From assembly GCA_964428355.1 (NCBI GenBank), contig CAYRYU010000094.1, forward strand, positions 1 through 27,957: 27,957 nt of DNA. The letters run 5' to 3'. The DNA comes from CAYRYU01 sp964428355 (GTDB lineage: Bacteria > Muiribacteriota > Ozemobacteria > Ozemobacterales > Ozemobacteraceae). Shown here in pieces: positions 7,531 to 13,993 of the stretch. The notes beneath the pieces are model-generated. The model made no database searches. It was not told the DNA's origin and saw only the letters and a list, made by a program, of their open reading frames with translations. A program made the position numbers and the translations under genes. How positions within the stretch are numbered: the first letter of the stretch is position 1; each line of letters begins with the position of its first letter.

Positions 7531-9360
7531 ATGAAACCGACGAGAATGCGTTGCTTCATCCTGGTGCTCAGCCTTGTACTACTTCAGTTCTCCATATCTG
7601 GAAAGGCGGTCCTTGGTGAGGAAACCGCTGACTCGGTTTACCGAAAGATCACGAATCCCAGCCTCAAGACGGATGTGCTGAAGTCAACTGTCGGCGATGG
7701 TTCCCGCACCGTCGCCCAGGATTTGATCGACACAATCGAGAACTCGCGGGAGGCCTGGGAAACTCTTCCCGCCCAAAAGCAGACCAACATCCGCAATGTG
7801 TGGCGGAGGGCATACGCGATTCCAATCAACAACGCGATGGCCAGTGGTGACCTTTCGGGGGCGCTGGATCTTTTCGAACGGGGACTCCAGAGCCAGGCAT
7901 TCAAATTTTCCTCCGAAATCCCCTTCACGTCCATGGGATTTTCCAGTCAGGATGCGCTGGTCTTCAACGATTTCGTCAAGCTAGCATATTCCCGGCCCGA
8001 TGATGCGATGGGGGGATGCTTCGATTCGGGCACACTTTCCAGCGCTTTCAAGAACGTGATTTGTTGGCTCAACGGGAAGAATCAACCGGAAGCCGCGCTG
8101 ACACTTGCGCAGGAGTTCGTCGAAAGGAACCCGACCGAATGCAAGACCGCGGCCTATGCTTATGCAACCGTCATCAACCTCCTCACTTCCCTCGGAAAAA
8201 CCCAGGAAGCCAAGGCTATGTACGATCTTTGGGCGGATTTCGTCCGAAAGAACAAGCTCGACGATCAATATGTCTATCACAAGTTCACGATCTATCTCCA
8301 AACCGGGGCGGCGGAATTCGTCGAGGCATACAAGACCGAGTTGGCGATAGCGGCGATTTCTCCGACGGGAAAACCTTCCGAACCGGCACAAACCGATGAG
8401 CCGGAAGCGCTTTCGGAAAAACCCCGAGAGGAGGGGGGGCCTTCCGAAACCTCCAGCGAATCCCAAAAATCCGTTTCCACGGATGAGATCAGGAATGCGA
8501 CAAGTTTCGAGGCCGCTCTGGCCCTCTTTCCCCTCGATCCTTCCGAAGCGAACCTGGAAGCCCTGATAGGTGCCTGGGTTGCGGAAGCCGACGGTTCCGA
8601 GGCACGCAACCGGCTTTCTTCGATCCGTGAAGCTGTGCGAAAGAATCAAAATGACCCGGTGTTGAGAAGTGCCCTGGTTGGACGTTGTTGGGAAATCGAA
8701 GCGATGATTCTCCGGGCGGAAAAGAAATTCAAGGCGGCCGCTGAGGCTTACCGTCTCGCCTCGGCTGAGTTTCAGGAGGCCGGTGACCTTGCCAAGGCGG
8801 CAGTAATGGATTCGAAAGCGGATTCCTGCGAGAGTTCCGCTTCCGCTGTGGCCTCATCCGGGAAAACGGGGGAAGAAACCCCAACCCCGACGGAAGAGCC
8901 TTCGACGCCTTCCCCGGAAGCCCCTTCCAGCTCATCCGATTCACGGATCGATACAACCCGGGATACATCGGTTCCCTCGGGAAATCGGGGAAGCGTGCTG
9001 GTGCAGATCGAGATCTCCATCCCCGGGATGGGCAGGATTTCGATTGCCACCTCCGGGGCGGTCTCGATCAGGATCGCCATCGGCGGGGGCGGAGTCCGGA
9101 TTGCTCTCACCAGCGGCTCCGCATCCGGAATCGATGAAGGGCTTTCAACCTCGAGGAAACCTGAACGGACCGGTGGTGTCCGGGTCGATCGGCTGGGGAG
9201 CCGGGGCCAGATCATCCGAAGCAAGAATCTTAGGAACGGAGACTCGGCGACCTTCTCCTCGGGTTCCTCTTCTGAAACGACAATCCGCGGAAGAAATGTC
9301 GACCCACAGGAGGAATCCGGGAAGGAGTCGAAGGGGGCTTTCGATTTCATAGGCAACTGA
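7531..9360 (+). CDS. Modular secreted protein with TPR-like domain and IPGMG motif
   Basis: A 609-residue exported protein. The ATG at 7531 follows CCGGAGG by about 8 bases, and a signal peptide spans about residues 1-29. Residues 33-275 form a helical domain clearly related to the N-terminus of the 13994 protein (ITNPSLK, W-x-TLP, AFKNVI, AYAxAT/V, F-V-E-x-Y-K-x-ELA). Residues 316-436 are the TPR-like domain shared with the 5102 protein (DPSEANLEALIGAW, GRCWEIE). After a Thr/Ser/Pro linker comes the strand-rich motif (about 488-529) with IPGMGRISI, GAVSIRIAIGGGG and a final TSG. The tail (548-591) matches the other family members. It appears to be a hybrid: the front end is like one member and the middle and rear like another. 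No catalytic motif was recognised. Function is unknown; surface or extracellular location is likely. Confidence 0.7.
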   Translation: MKPTRMRCFILVLSLVLLQFSISGKAVLGEETADSVYRKITNPSLKTDVLKSTVGDGSRTVAQDLIDTIENSREAWETLPAQKQTNIRNVWRRAYAIPINNAMASGDLSGALDLFERGLQSQAFKFSSEIPFTSMGFSSQDALVFNDFVKLAYSRPDDAMGGCFDSGTLSSAFKNVICWLNGKNQPEAALTLAQEFVERNPTECKTAAYAYATVINLLTSLGKTQEAKAMYDLWADFVRKNKLDDQYVYHKFTIYLQTGAAEFVEAYKTELAIAAISPTGKPSEPAQTDEPEALSEKPREEGGPSETSSESQKSVSTDEIRNATSFEAALALFPLDPSEANLEALIGAWVAEADGSEARNRLSSIREAVRKNQNDPVLRSALVGRCWEIEAMILRAEKKFKAAAEAYRLASAEFQEAGDLAKAAVMDSKADSCESSASAVASSGKTGEETPTPTEEPSTPSPEAPSSSSDSRIDTTRDTSVPSGNRGSVLVQIEISIPGMGRISIATSGAVSIRIAIGGGGVRIALTSGSASGIDEGLSTSRKPERTGGVRVDRLGSRGQIIRSKNLRNGDSATFSSGSSSETTIRGRNVDPQEESGKESKGAFDFIGN

Positions 9361-9426
9361 AAAAAGTTCAACGGATGGGGGATTTTCGCAGTTCCTTCAT
9401 TTGGGATGCGTTCGATTCCTTTTTCT

Positions 9427-9455
9427 TCTCTGGTCGATCGAGATTCGGGTATCAT
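9427..9455 (+). promoter_or_regulatory. Weak promoter candidate before the 9528 gene
   Basis: A -10-like TATCAT at 9450-9455 lies in the 167-base gap between two secreted-protein genes. The -35 region (TCTCTG at 9427-9432, 17-base spacing) is a poor match. No clear terminator hairpin was seen in this gap. Confidence 0.25.
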
Positions 9456-9527
9456 TGCTTTCTGGATTCATCCAACCGAATCGCTACCGACTCTGACTTC
9501 TGAAGGAAATCGGAAAAGGGGGTTAAT

Positions 9528-10631
9528 ATGAATCTTATGCCTTCGATGAAACCCAAGCCCGCCGTTCTTGCAACCCTGACGATCCTGGCATTGGTCCTGA
9601 GTTGCCATTGTGCGTTCGCCGTGGATGCAAAAACCCTTCTCCAAAAAGGGAAGAAGCAGGAAAACGTCACCAAGGAGGAAGTGAAAAGCGCGATCGACAC
9701 CATGCGCGGACATATCCAGAAAGGGGAGTTTTCCGAGGCACAAGCTGACAGCCAGGCTTTAACGGAGTTTCACGACAAGGTCGGCCTCTCGCGGGATACC
9801 ACCGTAGACAAGCTCTATCTCCAGAACTGCCTGAGACTTTACGGAACTGAAGCCCAGATCGGCCTGGGAGAAACCCCCGATTGTGCACCGCTCATGGACG
9901 TCTTCAGATATTTTTGGGATAACCGCGCAAACTGCGAAGAGGAACTGGAGAGGACATGTCAGACGATAACCGCCTATGCCGCTCGGCATCCCGAACTTCC
10001 TTGGGGGGATACCAGCAAAATCGAGGAAGCCAAAGAGCTCTTCCCCGCAAAAAAGGGCTATCCATGGGAAAGTGGCTCCACGCAGGATGAGGATTCGGAT
10101 GTCGATGACGATTCCACGCGCGATGACGACATCTACTCGGACGACGATTCCGATTTGGCCGGGGATGATGATGAGGTTGTTTCAGGGGATGACGATCTCC
10201 CCCCCCAGGATGGTCAGGCTCCCGGGGTTAGAGGTATTCCGTCCTTTCAGATCCAGATCTGCATTCCCGGAATGGGAATCATCTCCATCAGCGGAACCGG
10301 AGCGGTCTCGATTCGGATTGCCATCGGCTGTGGAGGGATTCGGATCTCGATCACCAGTGGTTTCCCCGGTTTTCCCGGGGAGGTGGGGGATGGCCGTCAG
10401 CCCGTCGGCACCCCGGCCGATGGCCGGGAAACAGCCGATTCCGACGGAGTCGGAGTTGAACAGATCGGTGAAGATGGAGAGGTCATCGATTCCCAGACGG
10501 TGTCCGAGGGGGAATCCACAACGATCACTCCTGAAACGAAATCGGATTCAGCCGTGGGAGGGAAAACGGTGGTTATCGAAGACGGCGAAGACCAGAACAA
10601 CTCAGATCCCTTTGGCCAAATCTCTGAGTGA
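9528..10631 (+). CDS. Short modular secreted protein, Asp-rich, with IPGMG motif
   Basis: A 367-residue exported protein with AAGGGGG before the ATG. The signal sequence ends near AFA-VDA (about 31); an L-S-C at residues 24-26 could instead be a weak lipobox. Residues 32-180 match the N-terminal domain of the 5102 protein, including the C-x-RLYGTEAQIGLGETPDC block and a later conserved Cys (144). Residues 186-224 are extremely acidic (D-D-D and S-D runs) and could bind calcium or act as a charged spacer. The strand-rich motif follows at 239-278 with CIPGMGIISI and IAIGCGGIRI; its two Cys are unique among the three copies. The tail ends GKTVVIEDGE. It is the simplest version of the family (N-domain, acidic linker, motif, tail). 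A strong terminator follows. Confidence 0.7.
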   Translation: MNLMPSMKPKPAVLATLTILALVLSCHCAFAVDAKTLLQKGKKQENVTKEEVKSAIDTMRGHIQKGEFSEAQADSQALTEFHDKVGLSRDTTVDKLYLQNCLRLYGTEAQIGLGETPDCAPLMDVFRYFWDNRANCEEELERTCQTITAYAARHPELPWGDTSKIEEAKELFPAKKGYPWESGSTQDEDSDVDDDSTRDDDIYSDDDSDLAGDDDEVVSGDDDLPPQDGQAPGVRGIPSFQIQICIPGMGIISISGTGAVSIRIAIGCGGIRISITSGFPGFPGEVGDGRQPVGTPADGRETADSDGVGVEQIGEDGEVIDSQTVSEGESTTITPETKSDSAVGGKTVVIEDGEDQNNSDPFGQISE

Positions 10632-10651
10632 AAAAATGTGTCTGCCCAAGG

Positions 10652-10689
10652 CCGGGGAAAGTCCAAAGGGCTTTTCCCGGTTTTTTTTT
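10652..10689 (+). terminator. Strong rho-independent terminator
   Basis: CCGGGGAAAG (10652-10661) pairs with CTTTTCCCGG (10671-10680), 10 pairs with one G-T, around a 9-base loop, and is followed at once by nine Ts (10681-10689). It ends the secreted-protein transcript of module A and separates it from the sigma/FecR pair. Confidence 0.85.
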
Positions 10690-10700
10690 CTCAAGATTTC

Positions 10701-10730
10701 GGGTTTCGAGGCCGAAACCCGTGGTAGAAT
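10701..10730 (+). promoter_or_regulatory. Predicted promoter with palindromic operator, sigma/FecR pair of module A
   Basis: TAGAAT at 10725-10730 with an upstream TG (10722-10723) forms an extended -10 element. There is no good -35. In its place a perfect inverted repeat, GGGTTTCG and CGAAACCC around AGGC, occupies 10701-10720. It could be a repressor or activator site, or part of an unusual promoter read by an alternative sigma factor. The sigma gene begins at 10810, so the leader would be about 70 bases. Confidence 0.45.
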
Positions 10731-10809
10731 TGTCGAGCCGCCGCCCGGATAGTCTGGACGGGCACTCTTTTTCCAAATCCTTTTGACATGGTGAGGTCCC
10801 GGGAAAAAA

Positions 10810-11394
10810 ATGGAAAATACTTCAACGGAACGGGAGAAAGGTCAGTTTCAATCAGTGGAAGTATCCGATTCGGACCTGATTCGAGAAACCACCGAAGGAA
10901 GGAAGGACAGTTTCGAGCGTCTGTTCAAGAAATACTCAGCGATGTGCCTGTATTACTTCACCCGAAACCGAAACCTTCCCCCTGAGACGGCCAAAGACCT
11001 GACCCAGGAAGTATTCTTGAAAATCTATCGCAGCCTGCATCAATTCCAGATCGGGACCTCGTTCAAAGCCTGGTTGATGACCATTACCCGGAATACTGCC
11101 CATGACCACTTCAGGAAAAGGTCGGAATCCTCGGGCGCCATCATGGTTGATCCCACGGACGAAAAGGCGTTGGACGCCGAAAAGAACGTGATCAACAAGA
11201 CCCTGGTCCGGAAAGCCCTGGCGGTTCTTCCCGAGAAACAGCGTGAGGTGGTCGAGATGCGTTACTTCTGGGACATGGACTCGCCAGAAATCTCCCGGGA
11301 ATTGGGAATTCCCGAGGGGACCGTTCGCAGCCACCTCAGGCAAGCGCGCCTTCGGTTGCTGGAAATCCTCGAGGAAGTGAACGGACATGAGTAA
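10810..11394 (+). CDS. ECF-family RNA polymerase sigma factor, module A
   Basis: A 194-residue protein with the two sigma regions of the extracytoplasmic-function group. Region 2 (about 34-103) has DLTQEVFLKIYRSLHQF and SFKAWLMTITRN. Region 4 (about 133-188) has LPEKQREVVEMRYFWDM and the helix-turn-helix ISRELGIPEGTVRSHLRQAR. Region 3 is absent, as in ECF factors. The ATG at 10810 has only a weak ribosome-binding site. The downstream anti-sigma gene overlaps by 8 bases, which favours linked synthesis. It is related to the sigma factor at 22728 (both have the unusual Y-F-W block in region 4). Target promoters are unknown; the secreted proteins and pseudopilins of the same module are the natural guess. 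Confidence 0.92.
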   Translation: MENTSTEREKGQFQSVEVSDSDLIRETTEGRKDSFERLFKKYSAMCLYYFTRNRNLPPETAKDLTQEVFLKIYRSLHQFQIGTSFKAWLMTITRNTAHDHFRKRSESSGAIMVDPTDEKALDAEKNVINKTLVRKALAVLPEKQREVVEMRYFWDMDSPEISRELGIPEGTVRSHLRQARLRLLEILEEVNGHE

Positions 11395-12346
11395 GAAGTG
11401 TGAAAAGAGTGGTGCTCTCCTTGACCGGCTGTTTTCCGATGACCGGGTTGCAAAACCCACCGACGCGGAAAGGGCCCATGCCGCCCAATGCGCGGACTGC
11501 GCCGCCGCGTTGAAAAAGGCCGAACGGTTGGAGACCCTTTTCCAAGCGGAAAAAGAGGATGTCGCCAGGGAGTTCCCCGACGTGAAGTTCAAGTTCCCTG
11601 CGGAATCCCCCACGCAAAGGGCAAAGGAGACCAAGCCCGAGGGTTCCTTCCTAGAAAGCCTGAGGCAGTTGTTTTTCCCCACCTTCGCCCTTGCGGCCGC
11701 GGCGGTTCTTGTTCTTTTCATGATCCGTATCCAGGGCCGGCCTGCCTCCCCCGGCGGAACCAACGCTCTGACCGGAGTGGAAAAAGCGCTTGGGCTCGAC
11801 GAAGGGATCCTGGTCGACGGGCGAATGGCCGCGGCCGGGGGAAACGAAATCAAGATCGGGGAAACTTTTTCATTCGGGGTGAAAGAGTTTGTCAGTTTCG
11901 GAAAAGCCCGCCTCCGCCTTGGTTCTGAAGTTCAGATCGATGCCGTCAACGCCAGGTTCGCGTTTTCCCCCGCTGGTCTCTCGCTCCAGCAGGGAACAGT
12001 CGAAGTCTGGGTTCCCAAGAAAGAGAAGCGGATCATCTTTTCCGCCAGTACTCCGACCGTGACCATCGGTGTGCGGGGCACGATTTTCAAGGTTGCCTAT
12101 CTCGAGGACAAGAAGACCAGGGTTTCGGTCAGGGAAGGGCTCGTTCATGTCGCCACCATCGCCGGCGGAGATTCCGATCTCGCGGCGGGAGAATCCCTCG
12201 AGGTCGAATCCGACGGGAGTATCAAGGAACCCATCTCGCGTGGGGCTGAAACCTCTCTTTCAACATCGACTTCGACCGTAGTCGAGCCAACCCCGACAGC
12301 TATCCAACCCACAGCTTCCACCCCAATCGAGGTAATCGGCCAGTAG
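11387..12346 (+). CDS. Anti-sigma protein: zinc finger (ZAS), membrane segment and FecR domain
   Basis: A 319-residue protein. The N-terminal cytoplasmic part carries H31-x3-C35-x2-C38, the signature of zinc-binding anti-sigma domains, which hold ECF sigma factors inactive. One membrane segment lies at about 96-113. The outer part has a FecR-like domain (about 150-275) with TPTVTIGVRGTIFKV, followed by a Ser/Thr/Pro-rich tail. In FecR systems the periplasmic part receives a signal and the cytoplasmic part controls the sigma factor. No TonB receptor lies nearby, so the signal may be different here, for instance the state of the pseudopilus (inference). The start overlaps the sigma gene. The protein at 21711 has the same architecture, with His and Cys at the same residue numbers. 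Confidence 0.88.
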   Translation: MSKKCEKSGALLDRLFSDDRVAKPTDAERAHAAQCADCAAALKKAERLETLFQAEKEDVAREFPDVKFKFPAESPTQRAKETKPEGSFLESLRQLFFPTFALAAAAVLVLFMIRIQGRPASPGGTNALTGVEKALGLDEGILVDGRMAAAGGNEIKIGETFSFGVKEFVSFGKARLRLGSEVQIDAVNARFAFSPAGLSLQQGTVEVWVPKKEKRIIFSASTPTVTIGVRGTIFKVAYLEDKKTRVSVREGLVHVATIAGGDSDLAAGESLEVESDGSIKEPISRGAETSLSTSTSTVVEPTPTAIQPTASTPIEVIGQ

Positions 12347-12380
12347 ACCTTTCCCCACCCTCGGGCGACCCAGAAAGAAA

Positions 12381-12415
12381 AGAGCCGGGAAACGCGGATT
12401 ACGTCTCCCGGCTCT
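12381..12415. terminator. Bidirectional terminator between convergent genes
   Basis: AGAGCCGGGA (12381-12390) and TCCCGGCTCT (12406-12415) form a perfect 10-base-pair stem with a 15-base loop. On the minus strand the stem is followed by TTTCTTTCT; on the plus strand by a weaker CCGTTTCTCC. It therefore mainly ends the minus-strand gene and probably also stops the FecR transcript. Confidence 0.75.
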
Positions 12416-12439
12416 CCGTTTCTCCGGTGCTTTGGAATT

Positions 12440-13618
12440 TCAGGTTTTCTTCAGTTCCTGCAACGCTTTGGAAAAAGCGTTGAAGATCAGACGCGATTGA
12501 TGGGCGGTGAAATGGAACGGTCGGGAAAAAGCCAGGTTCGCCTGGCGTTTGGAAAGCTCCGTTGCAAGAATGTGATGACCTTCGAGGAATGGACGGAGTT
12601 CCGAAAAGAGCTTCTCATGGAGCTTGGATCTTGCAATCTGGGTGAGATTCAGGGTTTCCTTCGTCCGGTCGATCAGGGCGATAAGAAGATTGGCCATTAT
12701 TTCCGGGCGGCTTTCCAGGAAAGCCTCGGCTTGCTGCAAACCCACCACGATCGCGGTAACCGCAGTCACGGCAACCACATCCGCTGTCCGGACCACTTCC
12801 GGGGTCTTGGCGGCCATGTTCAGGAGGACCGCGATTTCCCCGATCAGGCTTCCGGGCCGTGCAATCTGGACCGTGGCATCGGGCCCCAAAAGGACTTCCA
12901 CCACCCCTTCCATCAGAATGAAGAGACGGTCACCGAGGGTGTTCTTTCTGCACAGGAGGGTCCCTGGTGCAAAATGCGTCAAGCGGTCTCTCGAGGTGGG
13001 GGGACGAACCACGGCGCAGTAAACCGAAGGGGTTTTCCCCTTGGGCGTGCTTTTCACTTCCAGACATTTGGCGGACCGGTATGCCGGAAGCTGTTTGGCC
13101 CTCTCGAGGATGGGGTCCGATCTCCCCTTGCCCACTATCTCCTCGATCTCGTTCACGACCGCGAGATACGCTCTCGAGGCGGAATAAACGGTCTGTTGGA
13201 TGTTTTCCTCTTCCTTGATTATCAGGGAATAGTATCCGAGGGCCTCCCTGAGTTTCCGGGCGAAGGAGGTACAGATCCGAAGGCCGAACCTGGGTTTTCT
13301 TCCCAGGAAATTCTGCAGGCGGAGAGGATGGATGGGAAGCGAAACCACTTCCCCCGGGTCGAGAGCATAGGCTGAATAGGTTAGGGGCAGTTCCAGTAGA
13401 GATTCGACCTCTCCAATGACCTGATAGGGTCTGTCGACAATCTCGATCAGGGCCGGTTGCTGTTGAACCTGGTTTGGTCCGGGCTTCGCGTTTTTTTCGA
13501 GGTTTTTTACCTTCGCAAAACGACCGGCGAGGACTCCAAAGAAATCCTGACGTATCTCACCCTGGAATAACAAAGGCTCCCCAGGGTTTACGAGCTTCGA
13601 AGTTCCGGTGGACAACAT
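12440..13618 (-). CDS. Protein with two cyclic-nucleotide-binding-like domains
   Basis: A 392-residue protein with AGGAGAGG just before its ATG. Residues about 10-110 look like a divergent cNMP-binding fold (GEPLLFQGEIRQDFFGVLAG; IGEVESLLELPLTYSAYA), with the nucleotide-contacting Arg apparently replaced. Residues about 205-310 form a better match (FAPGTLLCRKNTLGDRLFIL; IGEIAVLLNMAAKTPEVVRTADV). A helical segment (110-180) joins them and another helical region (310-392) ends the protein. There is no DNA-binding helix-turn-helix of the Crp type, no kinase and no membrane segment. It is probably a cytosolic ligand sensor that acts through another protein. It is transcribed alone, away from module B and towards module A, and its link to them is not shown. 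Confidence 0.75.
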   Translation of the reverse strand: MLSTGTSKLVNPGEPLLFQGEIRQDFFGVLAGRFAKVKNLEKNAKPGPNQVQQQPALIEIVDRPYQVIGEVESLLELPLTYSAYALDPGEVVSLPIHPLRLQNFLGRKPRFGLRICTSFARKLREALGYYSLIIKEEENIQQTVYSASRAYLAVVNEIEEIVGKGRSDPILERAKQLPAYRSAKCLEVKSTPKGKTPSVYCAVVRPPTSRDRLTHFAPGTLLCRKNTLGDRLFILMEGVVEVLLGPDATVQIARPGSLIGEIAVLLNMAAKTPEVVRTADVVAVTAVTAIVVGLQQAEAFLESRPEIMANLLIALIDRTKETLNLTQIARSKLHEKLFSELRPFLEGHHILATELSKRQANLAFSRPFHFTAHQSRLIFNAFSKALQELKKT

Positions 13619-13794
13619 AACCTCTCCTACTTCTTGGGTTCATCTTCCACTAAACGTTATGCGATGATGTTTCGTTGAAAAAATTCACCAGCCCTTCTTT
13701 CAGACTCCACGGCGGATCTATCGATTGTCTGGGCGGAATGTTTGAAAGGCTCATTTCCGCTCCCTTCATTTTTCTAGGGGTTCGGACTTGTGAG

Positions 13795-13916
13795 CCGTCG
13801 GGGAAATGCTTACGGTTTTTTGAGCCCGAATGAGACGTTGATCAAAAATTCGCAACATTTCCAGTTTTCCTGACGTTCTCTATTTTCGGGAACAGGGAAT
13901 ACCCCGACGGTTTTTT
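13795..13916 (+). ncRNA. Candidate structured RNA with nested stems and terminal T-run
   Basis: CCGTCGGGG (13795-13803) is the exact reverse complement of CCCCGACGG (13902-13910), which is followed by TTTTTT. Inside, CCCGAA-T-GAGACGT (13825-13838) can pair with ACG-T-TCTC and TTCGGG (13873-13890). The left arm can also pair locally: AGCCGT (13793-13798) with ACGGTT (13813-13818), again followed by Ts. So one arm has two possible terminator-like partners. This suits a small RNA or a conditional leader, but transcription of the element is not shown and no known RNA family was recognised. Confidence 0.35.
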
Positions 13917-13928
13917 GCGGCTGGAAAC

Positions 13929-13939
13929 TGGTTTATCAT
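13929..13939 (+). promoter_or_regulatory. Weak -10 candidate for the 13994 gene
   Basis: TATCAT at 13934-13939, with a TG at 13929-13930, lies about 55 bases before the start of the dockerin-like gene. The -35 region is T-rich and overlaps the end of the structured element, so the site is uncertain. Confidence 0.3.
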
Positions 13940-13993
13940 TCAAGGAGGGCGATGCCCTCCATGAGCACGAAATGAAAACTCGGAGGTGACCGG

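Larger units (their letters stand above)
13619..13993. other. 375-base divergent intergenic region
   Basis: This gap separates the minus-strand cNMP-binding gene from module B. It is visibly AT-richer than its surroundings. It holds a structured element (13795-13916), a -10-like TATCAT at 13934-13939 and the GGAGGTGA ribosome-binding site of the 13994 gene. No convincing protein-coding frame or tRNA was found. The promoter of the minus-strand gene should lie at its left end, but no clear hexamer pair was seen. Confidence 0.6.

Noticed and set aside
9361..9527. Terminator after the 7531 gene
   Set aside because: T-rich stretches are present but no inverted repeat long enough for a convincing stem was found.
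9976..10752. 258-residue plus-strand open frame
   Set aside because: It overlaps the 9528 gene in another frame, is Arg/Pro/Ser-rich, and reads through a strong terminator hairpin.
12497..13375. 292-residue plus-strand open frame
   Set aside because: It lies opposite the cNMP-binding-like gene, whose domains and AGGAGAGG site support the minus strand.
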